Assembly (NCBI GenBank): GCA_011174815.1
Contig: DUFF01000083.1
Span: 1-46,702 of the forward strand
Length of the DNA stretch: 46,702 bases
Direction: 5' to 3'
DNA from: Dehalococcoidia bacterium
Lineage (GTDB): Bacteria; Chloroflexota; Dehalococcoidia; Dehalococcoidales; RBG-16-60-22
Below are positions 8,790-16,058 of the stretch, piece after piece. The translations under genes were made by a program, and so were the position numbers. Position 1 is the first letter of the stretch; each line of letters starts with the position of its first letter. The notes under the pieces are model-generated. The model had not been told where the DNA came from, ran no database searches, and saw nothing but the letters and a program-made list of their open reading frames with translations.

Positions 8790-10667
8790 ATGAATATACC
8801 ATTTAGGGAAAAACACATCGCGGTCGGCTTGATAATTGCAACTGTTATTGGTATTGTCCTCTGTTTAGCATTTGCCTTTGATTTATTTTATACCTATCAG
8901 CAACGGAGTACCGATTTCTATTTTCAGGCGGCTAACCTACAGCAGAGCTCAGAGCCGCACGAAAACGTTGTTATTGTTAGCATTGATGATAAAAGTTTAG
9001 CGGAATTAGGACACATACAATCTTGGTCGCGATCCCATTATGCTCGACTTATAGACGTGCTGGCGGAAGCTAAAACTAGAGTTATTGTGTTTGACCTTCT
9101 TTTTGCCGAGCCAGCGTCCGGTGATGAAGAACTGGCAACTGCCATCGAAAATGCTGGCAATGTGGTTCTACCGGTTATATATAAGCCGACTTCTACCGAG
9201 TTCACGTCACCACGACAGCTAACCCCAGATGACAGTTTCGTCGAACCACTGGGAATTTTCCAAAAAGCAGCTGCTGCCCGTGGACATGCCAATGTGAACC
9301 CGGATAATGATGGAATCGTACGAAGGTTGTCCGTTGCTTTACACAATGATGATGATTATGAACCTGCCCTGGCATTGGCAGCAGTGGCTCAATATCTGCG
9401 ACGGCCTCAGGTAATAGAGACACCTGTTGGAGATAAAGAGCTGCCCTTTGCCAGCCGCTCCATTCCCCTGGTTGACAATAACGAAATGTTGATCAACTAC
9501 ATGGTTAGCCCGCAGGATATCGGTAGCATAGTGAATTTCCCCATCGTTTCCCTAGTTGATGTCCTACATGGGAATGCTGCCCTTTCCCTTTTTCGAGATA
9601 AAATCGTAATTATCGGGGCCACCGCCAGTGGCCTTGGCGACACTTTCTGGACGCCAATGGGGTCGATGATAAGCGGTGCCGAGGTACATGCCAGCGCCAT
9701 GCATACCATTCTAACCGACAATTTTCTCAAGACCGCCCCTTCCGTGATTACGATTGCGCTGATATTGTTATTGGCACTTCTCTGCGGAATAGCCGTGTTG
9801 TATCTTCGCGTGCTCATAGCGAGCTTAGCGGTCATCTTCCTTTGCTTCGCTTATTTCCTTATCGCTTTCTTCCTTTTTGATAACGGCATCTTGCTCAATA
9901 TGCTATATCCGCCACTGTCTATTATTGCTACGTTTGCGGGATTAAATCTGCATAACCTGGTCATGGAAAGGGCTGAGAAAAGGAAAATAACCGAGACCTT
10001 TGGCCGCTACATATCCCCGCCAGTAGTGGCTGAAATTATGACGACTTTGAAGGAAGGGCGACTGGAGCTGGGGGGTAAGGAACATGAAGTAACCGTAGCC
10101 TTTGCTGACGTCCGAGCTTTTACCTCTATCTCAGAAAAAATGCCGCCAGCAGAGCTGGTAGCGCAATTGAATAGTAATTTGACCGCCGTCATAGAAGCCG
10201 TTCTCAAATTTGGCGGTATGATAAACAAATTCGGTGGCGATAGCGTTATGGCAATTTGGAATGCACCTTTAGATTGCAAAGGGCATCCTTTCTTGGCGAT
10301 AAAAGCAGCAATGAGTGCTCAATCTGGCATCAGAAAACTAAAAGGAAAAGAGAAAAATCTCGTTGGTATGAAGTTTGGTATTGGCATAAATACAGGGGAA
10401 GTGTTGGCGGGAAATCTTGGTTCAGAAGACCGCCTGGAATATTCTGTGGTCGGAGATACGGTCAACATCGCAGCCAGGCTAGCCGATGCTACACCTGGCG
10501 GTAAGGTGTGGATTGGCGCTAATACCTACGAACTGGTAAAAGATGACATTATAGCAAAGCCGTTAAGTCCGTTAACCGTAAAGGGTAAACGCGAACAAAT
10601 TCAAGCTTACGAAGTGTTGGATATTAAGAATGATGAAACGGTAAATGAAAACGTTGAGCAACGATAG
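8790..10667 (+). CDS. CHASE2-domain class III nucleotide cyclase
   Basis: 625-residue membrane sensor. Order: TM helix at about 9-34, extracytoplasmic CHASE2 domain at about 35-300 (VVIVSIDDKSLAELG, VIVFDLLFAEP, DKIVIIGATASGLGD), three TM helices at about 316-390, then a cytoplasmic class III cyclase domain at about 410-610. The catalytic set is present: metal aspartates D440 (FADVRAFT) and D484 (FGGDSVMAIWN), substrate lysine K480, N559 and R563 (TVNIAAR). The position usually Asp or Thr in YxVxGDT is Ser (S552), so ATP versus GTP preference is not certain; cAMP synthesis is most likely from the family. The CHASE2 ligand is unknown. It lies 11 bp before an ECF sigma gene and is probably co-transcribed with it. 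Confidence 0.92.
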   Translation: MNIPFREKHIAVGLIIATVIGIVLCLAFAFDLFYTYQQRSTDFYFQAANLQQSSEPHENVVIVSIDDKSLAELGHIQSWSRSHYARLIDVLAEAKTRVIVFDLLFAEPASGDEELATAIENAGNVVLPVIYKPTSTEFTSPRQLTPDDSFVEPLGIFQKAAAARGHANVNPDNDGIVRRLSVALHNDDDYEPALALAAVAQYLRRPQVIETPVGDKELPFASRSIPLVDNNEMLINYMVSPQDIGSIVNFPIVSLVDVLHGNAALSLFRDKIVIIGATASGLGDTFWTPMGSMISGAEVHASAMHTILTDNFLKTAPSVITIALILLLALLCGIAVLYLRVLIASLAVIFLCFAYFLIAFFLFDNGILLNMLYPPLSIIATFAGLNLHNLVMERAEKRKITETFGRYISPPVVAEIMTTLKEGRLELGGKEHEVTVAFADVRAFTSISEKMPPAELVAQLNSNLTAVIEAVLKFGGMINKFGGDSVMAIWNAPLDCKGHPFLAIKAAMSAQSGIRKLKGKEKNLVGMKFGIGINTGEVLAGNLGSEDRLEYSVVGDTVNIAARLADATPGGKVWIGANTYELVKDDIIAKPLSPLTVKGKREQIQAYEVLDIKNDETVNENVEQR

Positions 10668-10678
10668 TGTAACAAAGT

Positions 10679-11287
10679 ATGGATAATAAACGTAATAATA
10701 TTGCCAGAAGAAAAACACTAACGGCCAATAAGCCGGAAAATGTCAGACAAACCGATATCATTATATTGGTTGAAAAAGCTATCGAGGGTAATGTAGAGGC
10801 ATTTGGCGAGCTATACGGCATCTTCCTTGACCGGATTTACCGATATGTTTTCTATCAGGTCAGAGACAGGATGACCGCCGAGGACATAACGGAGGAGGTT
10901 TTTATAAAAGCCTGGAACGCTATCAGTTCCTGCAAGGGGAAAGAAAAGACATTCTCGGCATGGCTTTACCGCATCGCTCACAACCGAGTAATTGATATCT
11001 TCCGTAGTCGAGAAAAAGAACAACTGATTGAGATGGACCCTGTAGCTGAAGCGGGCAGCACCGAATTAGAAGTAGAGACGGAGATAGACCATCGTGAATT
11101 ACTTGATAGCATAGCTGAACTACCTCCGAACCAGAAGCAGGTCATTATTTTGAAGTATATTGAAGGTTTAGATAATCGCGAAATCGAGCGGATAATGGGC
11201 AAGAAGCAGGGAGCGATAAGAATATTGCAAATGCGGGCTCTCGCCAGACTTCGAGAAAGATTAAATGGTGGAGCAGAAGAAAAATGA
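10679..11287 (+). CDS. ECF-type sigma-70 family RNA polymerase sigma factor
   Basis: 202 residues. Region 2 spans about 38-105 (AFGELYGIFLDRIYRYV, MTAEDITEEVFIKAW, AWLYRIAHNRVID) and region 4 about 140-195 (LPPNQKQVIILKYIEGLDNREI, given in part). There is no region 3, as in the ECF group. An N-terminal extension of about 35 residues is polar and unassigned. Its stop overlaps the next start by four bases (ATGA), coupling it to a membrane FecR-like protein, the usual arrangement for a sigma factor and its regulator. No ECF-type -35 motif was found upstream of the cluster, so autoregulation is not evident. Confidence 0.92.
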   Translation: MDNKRNNIARRKTLTANKPENVRQTDIIILVEKAIEGNVEAFGELYGIFLDRIYRYVFYQVRDRMTAEDITEEVFIKAWNAISSCKGKEKTFSAWLYRIAHNRVIDIFRSREKEQLIEMDPVAEAGSTELEVETEIDHRELLDSIAELPPNQKQVIILKYIEGLDNREIERIMGKKQGAIRILQMRALARLRERLNGGAEEK

Positions 11288-13044
11288 ATGACAAGTTTTC
11301 CAGAATCCTCGACGAAAGCATTGAAAGGCTGATTAAAGGGGAAACCATAGAATCCTGTCTGGAGGAATACCCGAATGACCGGGAGCAATTAGAGCCCCTT
11401 TTAAATACGGCACAGTTGATTTCCTCTATTCCTAAAGTCTCAGTTTCCGAAAAATACAGTCGCGTATCAAAGGCCCGTTTGATAGCGCGGATCCGTCGGG
11501 AGTCTGTGCAGGCCAGAGAGGCAGAGACAAGATCGGGTATAGGCCTGTTTGATGAGCTGGGCCTCGCCTGGCACCGAATGTGGCAAAGTATACTCGGCGC
11601 CAAAAAGGTTGCCATTCCTGTGGCGCTGGCGTTAATTCTAGCACTCGTATTAAGCGTTTCAGGGTTGCTTAATCATCTATCAACAACCCCGGCTCTCGCC
11701 TCACAGTGTACCCTGACCATACTATCCGGTAATGTCGATGTTCAAATGCCAGGGTCAAATGCCGAAAAGACAGGCACAGATGGGATGACTCTCAATATTG
11801 GTACGAGGGTAAAGACCGCGCCCGGTTCCCATGCCGTTCTCACCTTTTTTGAGGGCAGTACCGTCAAGCTCGAGCCTGAAACCGAAATCGAAATTCAGCA
11901 AATTGAATATGATAACGAGCAGCCCACCGCCATTGTCTTGAAGCAATGGTTGGGCAGAACATGGAGCCGCGTAGTTAAAATGGCTGATCCCGGTTCACAT
12001 TATCAAATAGAAACACCTTCAGCCACTGCCATAGTACGGGGAACTCTATTTACCACCGAGGTTGAAGCAACTGGAACTACAAAAGTAGCGACTACGGAAG
12101 GGCTGGTCAGCGTTGTTGCGCAAGGGGATGAAGTATACCTGCCTGCCTGCCAACAAACTCAGGTTGATGCTGGAGAAGTCCCTTCGCAACCGCAACCGGT
12201 GCCTATCTCCAGGTCTGAAATTATCATCACATTTGATATGCCAGCCACTGGCTCGGTGACTGACCCAACCGGCTCAAGCACGGGGATTTTACCAAGCGGT
12301 TTCTATTTTAACCAGATACCCGAGTCTCAATCCTTCTTGACCGCTGAAGACAGGCAACAGATAAATATTTCAGAACCGATGACAGGAGAGTATATCATTG
12401 CGCTGCGGTACCTCTCTGAGGGGCAAGCACATTTCAACATTCTGGGAGCATCTGATGGCAACGTGGTCTTCAATTATACTGGTAATTGGGGTGCCTTCCA
12501 GGAACACGGATGGCTTATACACCTTGGCATACATGCGGAGAGTGGTCGGATTATAAGCGGTGAAGTAACCTCCGCAGAACCGCTCGGGGAAGAAACCCCA
12601 GAGGATATAGTGGAGGCGCCGTTAGCTGGCGGAAAAGCGTCGAAGATAATGACGCAGGACAGCGATACCAATAGTACTGCGGATGTGGACAAAGGCAAGC
12701 CCGAGGACAAGGGTAAGCCCGAGGACGAGGATAACACCGGGGACAAAGGCAAGCCTGAGGATAAGGGTAAGCCCGAGGACGAGGATAACACCGAGAACAA
12801 AGGCAAGCCCGAGGACAAGGGTAAGCCCGAGGATAAGGGTAAGCCAGATAAGGCCAAGGACGAGAATAACACCGGGAACAAGGGTAAACCTGAGGATAAG
12901 GGTAAGCCCGAGGACGAGGATAACACCGGGAACAAGGGTAAGCCAAATAAGCCCGAGGACGAAGATGCCACCGGGAACAAGAGTAAGCCTGAAAACAAGG
13001 GTAAGCCAAAGGACAAGGATAAACCACCATATTGGTTCTCATAA
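11284..13044 (+). CDS. Membrane FecR-like protein with repetitive charged tail, putative sigma regulator
   Basis: 586 residues. The cytosolic N-terminus (1-50) has the ILDESIERL, SCLEEYPNDREQLEPLL pattern that I associate with Chloroflexota proteins encoded beside ECF sigma factors. One TM helix lies at about 109-130. The FecR-like beta domain is at about 150-285 (VKTAPGSHAVLTFFEGSTVKL in part, TPSATAIVRGTLFTTEV), and an unassigned beta-rich region is at about 310-440. Residues 470 to the end are a low-complexity tail of GKPEDK/GKPEDEDNTG repeats. The topology suggests the sigma-facing end is inside and the FecR, beta region and tail are outside. Function inferred: it senses something at the surface and controls the upstream sigma factor. 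No classical anti-sigma zinc motif is visible. Confidence 0.82.
   Translation: MNDKFSRILDESIERLIKGETIESCLEEYPNDREQLEPLLNTAQLISSIPKVSVSEKYSRVSKARLIARIRRESVQAREAETRSGIGLFDELGLAWHRMWQSILGAKKVAIPVALALILALVLSVSGLLNHLSTTPALASQCTLTILSGNVDVQMPGSNAEKTGTDGMTLNIGTRVKTAPGSHAVLTFFEGSTVKLEPETEIEIQQIEYDNEQPTAIVLKQWLGRTWSRVVKMADPGSHYQIETPSATAIVRGTLFTTEVEATGTTKVATTEGLVSVVAQGDEVYLPACQQTQVDAGEVPSQPQPVPISRSEIIITFDMPATGSVTDPTGSSTGILPSGFYFNQIPESQSFLTAEDRQQINISEPMTGEYIIALRYLSEGQAHFNILGASDGNVVFNYTGNWGAFQEHGWLIHLGIHAESGRIISGEVTSAEPLGEETPEDIVEAPLAGGKASKIMTQDSDTNSTADVDKGKPEDKGKPEDEDNTGDKGKPEDKGKPEDEDNTENKGKPEDKGKPEDKGKPDKAKDENNTGNKGKPEDKGKPEDEDNTGNKGKPNKPEDEDATGNKSKPENKGKPKDKDKPPYWFS
12691..13023 (+). repeat. Tandem coding repeat (18 bp unit, 54 bp higher-order unit)
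   Basis: DNA repeat encoding GKPEDK/GKPEDE units, several of which group into an 18-residue unit ending DNTG(D/N)K. Copies differ mostly by synonymous or conservative changes. The repeat leaves long open frames on both strands that are not genes. Copy number is likely to vary between strains. Confidence 0.85.
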
Positions 13045-13204
13045 TCATGAGGATAAGAGTCCAGAGATTCAGAAGATGCAGATGGCTTATAACCTGAAAA
13101 ATCACAGTCAAATTGAAAATACTTCTGAAGGCTGCCCCGATCTATCAACCATAGAGCAAAAACTAGGCCACGGATACGTCACAAGCACACCGGAGGCCGG
13201 TACT

Positions 13205-14311
13205 ATGCTGGGTCTTCTCTATGAAGTTGGTAAAAAAATTGGATCGATTACAAAACTAAATAAATTAGTGAAACAAATTACACAGATGACGCAAAGCACC
13301 CTTAATGCGACAGCCTCTTCGGTCCTACTTTTCGACGAGAAAGAGCAAGAATTGTACTTCGAAGTGGCTGAAGGTGAATCGGAAAAAGCTTTGCGGAAAA
13401 TCAAGCTAAATGCCAAATCTGGTATTGCTGGTTGGGTCGCCCAGAACAAAAAGCCAATAATAATTAATGATGTTATGAAGGATCAACGCTTTGATCCAAG
13501 CGTTGATGAAATTACCGGTTTCACCACCAGGTCCATTATCTGTGCTCCTTTATTAGTGCAGCGTAAATTAATCGGCGTTATTGAAGTACTCAATAAGTCA
13601 GATGGCAGTGATTTCAATGGGCGGGACTTGGAAACATTAACCTCGGTAGCATCAACAGCGGCCATGGCTATAGAGAATGCGCAACTGCACCAAACGGTAC
13701 TTAACGCCTATAAAAGTACAATTAAGGTACTTGCGGCAGCCATCGATGCTAAAGACCATTATACCCGAGGGCATTCACAGCGCGTGATGGAATACACCCT
13801 CATGGGGGCTATGCCACTTTCCCTACCCAGAGATGAAATGGACGTTCTGGAATATGCCGGTATCCTACATGACATTGGGAAAATAGGCATTGCCGACAGT
13901 ATACTAAGCAAAGACGGGCAATTGACTGACCGAGAGTGGGAAATAATGCGCCAACATCCTCTGATAGGGTCGGATATGCTGAAAGACATCCCATTTTTAG
14001 AAAAAGCCAGGGTTCTCATCCTTCACCATCACGAAAGATATGACGGCAGTGGATATCCCAATGGCATAAGCGGGGAAGATATTCCGCTGGGTGCCAGGCT
14101 CATAGCTATCGCTGATGCCTTTGATACGATGACCACAGATCGCGCCTATCGTGCTGCACTTAGCGTAGATAGGGCAATTAAAGAATTAGTCAGATACTCT
14201 GGCACCCAATTCTGTCCGATTGCTTTGGAGGCATTTATCTCAGGTTATAACAATCAGCAAAAGAGCCTCGACACTGGAAATGGTAATTACGACCTATCAG
14301 AGAAAGATTAG
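13205..14311 (+). CDS. GAF-HD-GYP phosphodiesterase-like protein
   Basis: 368 residues from the chosen start. GAF domain at about 10-165 (ASSVLLFDEKEQELYFEVAEG in part, SGIAGWVAQNKKPIII), followed by an HD-GYP domain at about 175-345 with HDIGKIGI (H222, D223) and HHHERYDGSGYP (274-285). This family usually hydrolyses cyclic di-GMP or related cyclic dinucleotides; the GAF domain is a likely ligand sensor. The metal ligands look intact. Start: GGAGG eight bases before ATG 13205 is the best ribosome-binding site. In-frame ATGs at 13076 and 13082 would add about 41-43 residues but lack a good site. The frame stays open back through the upstream repeat, which is an artefact. It is 9 bp before the metallohydrolase gene, so co-transcribed. 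Confidence 0.88.
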   Translation: MLGLLYEVGKKIGSITKLNKLVKQITQMTQSTLNATASSVLLFDEKEQELYFEVAEGESEKALRKIKLNAKSGIAGWVAQNKKPIIINDVMKDQRFDPSVDEITGFTTRSIICAPLLVQRKLIGVIEVLNKSDGSDFNGRDLETLTSVASTAAMAIENAQLHQTVLNAYKSTIKVLAAAIDAKDHYTRGHSQRVMEYTLMGAMPLSLPRDEMDVLEYAGILHDIGKIGIADSILSKDGQLTDREWEIMRQHPLIGSDMLKDIPFLEKARVLILHHHERYDGSGYPNGISGEDIPLGARLIAIADAFDTMTTDRAYRAALSVDRAIKELVRYSGTQFCPIALEAFISGYNNQQKSLDTGNGNYDLSEKD

Positions 14312-14320
14312 AATATATCT

Positions 14321-15094
14321 ATGAACATACGCATTTTGGGAGCACACAATGTTGAATCCAAGAGAACAAGGTGTGTATCGCTGCTTATAGATGATACCCT
14401 GGCCATAGATGCTGGCGGACTAACTTCAGGTTTGTCTGTTTTGGAACAGAACAGTCTTAAGGCAGCCCTGCTAACCCATCAACATTATGATCATATTCGC
14501 GATATTCCGACCTTAGCTTTAAACCTTTCCATAAATGGGAACGGTATTAACGTATATGCTACCCCCAGCGCGTGTAAAGCTATTGAAACCCATTTGCTGA
14601 ACGGCACACTATACCCCAAATTTCAGGAATCAGCGGAAGCAAAACCAGTGATTAACTTTAAATTTGTTGAGCCTTATAAGCGGCAAAAGATTAAAGCTTA
14701 TGAAATCCTGGCGATACCGGTAAGACATGCCGATTCCACAGTTGGTTATCAGGTCAGCAACGGGGCGGGAAAAACGCTGTTCTATACAGCAGACACGGGG
14801 CCCGGTCTGTCTGATTGCTGGCCATACGTGTCTCCCCAATTGCTCGTTGTTGATGTAACCGTACCAAACAGGTTCGAAGAGTTCGCCAGAAAGACGGGAC
14901 ATCTGACTCCAGCGCTTCTCTACAATGAGCTGGTCAAATTCCAGGAGTTGAAAGGATACCTGCCCCAGGTGGTCACCGTACACATGAATCCGGCGTTAGA
15001 ACGAGAAATCAGGGAGGAATTGGGGGTTATTGCCGGAGCACTGGGTGGTGAAATAACCCTGGCCCATGAAGGTATGAGGCTTCACCTCAAGTAA
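14321..15094 (+). CDS. Metallo-beta-lactamase-fold hydrolase
   Basis: 257 residues with a two-metal site: H53-x-H55-x-D57-H58 (THQHYDHIRD), H136 (VRHADS), D158 (TADTGPG) and H221 (VHMNP). It belongs to the MBL superfamily branch that includes RNase Z-like and class II cyclic-nucleotide phosphodiesterase-like enzymes; substrate not determinable from sequence. Position as the last gene of a cluster that also encodes a nucleotide cyclase makes a cyclic-nucleotide phosphodiesterase an attractive guess. Its 3' end overlaps the convergent DUF429 gene by 13 bp. Confidence 0.85.
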   Translation: MNIRILGAHNVESKRTRCVSLLIDDTLAIDAGGLTSGLSVLEQNSLKAALLTHQHYDHIRDIPTLALNLSINGNGINVYATPSACKAIETHLLNGTLYPKFQESAEAKPVINFKFVEPYKRQKIKAYEILAIPVRHADSTVGYQVSNGAGKTLFYTADTGPGLSDCWPYVSPQLLVVDVTVPNRFEEFARKTGHLTPALLYNELVKFQELKGYLPQVVTVHMNPALEREIREELGVIAGALGGEITLAHEGMRLHLK

Positions 15095-15798
15095 TACGCC
15101 ATACGCATGGGCAGCCCCTTGGCATCAAGAATTAATTTCTCCGGAAGGAAGGACAGCCCCTGCCCTCCATTGGACGCGGTGACCGCCGCCACAAGCGCAT
15201 CCAAAATATCATCTCTGGCCAGCTCTCCACGAGGATAGCTTTTTTCCGCATAACGAACCAATTCTCCGCTACAGGGATAAATAGAACGCAGGACTTCCAT
15301 CTTCTCCAGAAAACCCTCTTTTTTCTTTTTGGAGTATTTCATGGGCATACCGCCATTCAGTGCCCAGAAACACAGCTCCGGATGGGTTTCCAGAATGCGC
15401 GACCTGGCATTCCGGTCACCCAGAAGGAGCTCGTCCACCTGTTTTATCTTATTGATTATGTTCAGGGATTGCCGGGATAGTCCTTTACCCGTGATTTTCC
15501 AGTTCAGTTCATTCGCCTTCTCTGTATCAGCATGAATTACCTCTCTACAGGGAACTGGAAATACACTTGAGCTTCTCTTGCTGCCGAGCAATCTCCGGGC
15601 TTTTTGGTCGCAAACACGCTGTACCGAAGAACCCTGTCTCAATCCGATGGGAATATCAATGAGTATCAGCTTTGAGTCCTGGCAATGCTTCCAGAGATTG
15701 AATATATCAGGGAAGATGTCGGCCCGCCAGTCGTGCCCTTCCCCCAGCATAACAGCGAACCACCCTGTTCTACAAGCATCCACGCCAGTATAGACCAT
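15082..15798 (-). CDS. DUF429 family protein (RNase H-like fold)
   Basis: 238 residues. N-terminal YTGVDACRTGWFAVML and LILIDIPIGL, with C-terminal RDDILDALVAAVTA, match the DUF429 family, predicted to adopt an RNase H-like fold with acidic active-site residues. Biochemical function is not known to me. It is transcribed alone on the minus strand from a strong promoter (15860-15888) overlapping a palindrome, and is convergent with the MBL gene. Confidence 0.8.
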   Translation of the reverse strand: MVYTGVDACRTGWFAVMLGEGHDWRADIFPDIFNLWKHCQDSKLILIDIPIGLRQGSSVQRVCDQKARRLLGSKRSSSVFPVPCREVIHADTEKANELNWKITGKGLSRQSLNIINKIKQVDELLLGDRNARSRILETHPELCFWALNGGMPMKYSKKKKEGFLEKMEVLRSIYPCSGELVRYAEKSYPRGELARDDILDALVAAVTASNGGQGLSFLPEKLILDAKGLPMRMAYYLR

Positions 15799-15846
15799 TT
15801 CTCAAGCCTTCAAAAGTTGAAGAGATTGTGGAGCCAATTGTTTCAG

Positions 15847-15864
15847 ATATTGGGACTCCAATAT
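15847..15864. promoter_or_regulatory. Palindrome ATATTGG-4-CCAATAT, candidate operator
   Basis: Perfect 7-4-7 inverted repeat (15847-15853 and 15858-15864) overlapping the -10 box and expected start of the DUF429 promoter. The position fits a repressor site. Confidence 0.45.
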
Positions 15865-15888
15865 AGCCCTTTACCCGGACTTTGTCAA
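15860..15888 (-). promoter_or_regulatory. Promoter of the DUF429 gene
   Basis: Minus-strand TTGACA (15888-15883), 17 bp spacer, TATATT (15865-15860): a near-consensus sigma-70 promoter about 60 bp before the gene. Confidence 0.65.
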
Positions 15889-15969
15889 TAACTACAAGTA
15901 GCACTACCATTCGGCGTGCGGAAGACAAAGACATGGTAGATAAGGGTCGAGCTGTAATGGGCGGTGTTC

Positions 15970-15998
15970 TTGACAACGCAAAGATTGCGGTGTAAATT
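15970..15998 (+). promoter_or_regulatory. Promoter of the FakA-like gene
   Basis: TTGACA (15970-15975), 17 bp spacer, TAAATT (15993-15998). Start predicted near 16005, inside the adjacent palindrome. Confidence 0.65.
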
Positions 15999-15999
15999 G

Positions 16000-16018
16000 T
16001 ACCTAGATTATCTAGGTA
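16000..16018. promoter_or_regulatory. Palindrome TACCTAGA-3-TCTAGGTA, candidate operator
   Basis: Perfect 8-3-8 inverted repeat starting two bases after the -10 box, spanning the predicted transcription start. This is the position expected of a dimeric repressor's operator. The regulator is not identified. Confidence 0.6.
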
Positions 16019-16058
16019 TCAACTGGAACGTGCGTGTGCCAGTGTGGAGCCAGATAAG

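Noticed and set aside
12474..13148. Long minus-strand frames (224 and 186 codons) across the FecR tail
   Set aside because: They exist only because the tandem coding repeat lacks stops in several frames; translations are low-complexity Ser/Gly/Leu-Pro or Arg/Pro/Tyr/Cys runs.
12683..13204. Repeat-derived N-terminal extension of the HD-GYP protein (Arg/Thr/Pro/Ser rich)
   Set aside because: Out-of-frame reading of the FecR tail; a better ribosome-binding site and domain boundary support ATG 13205.
8098..15094. Signalling cluster as a tRNA-inserted genomic island
   Set aside because: No integrase and no repeated tRNA 3' end were found; only the composition shift remains.
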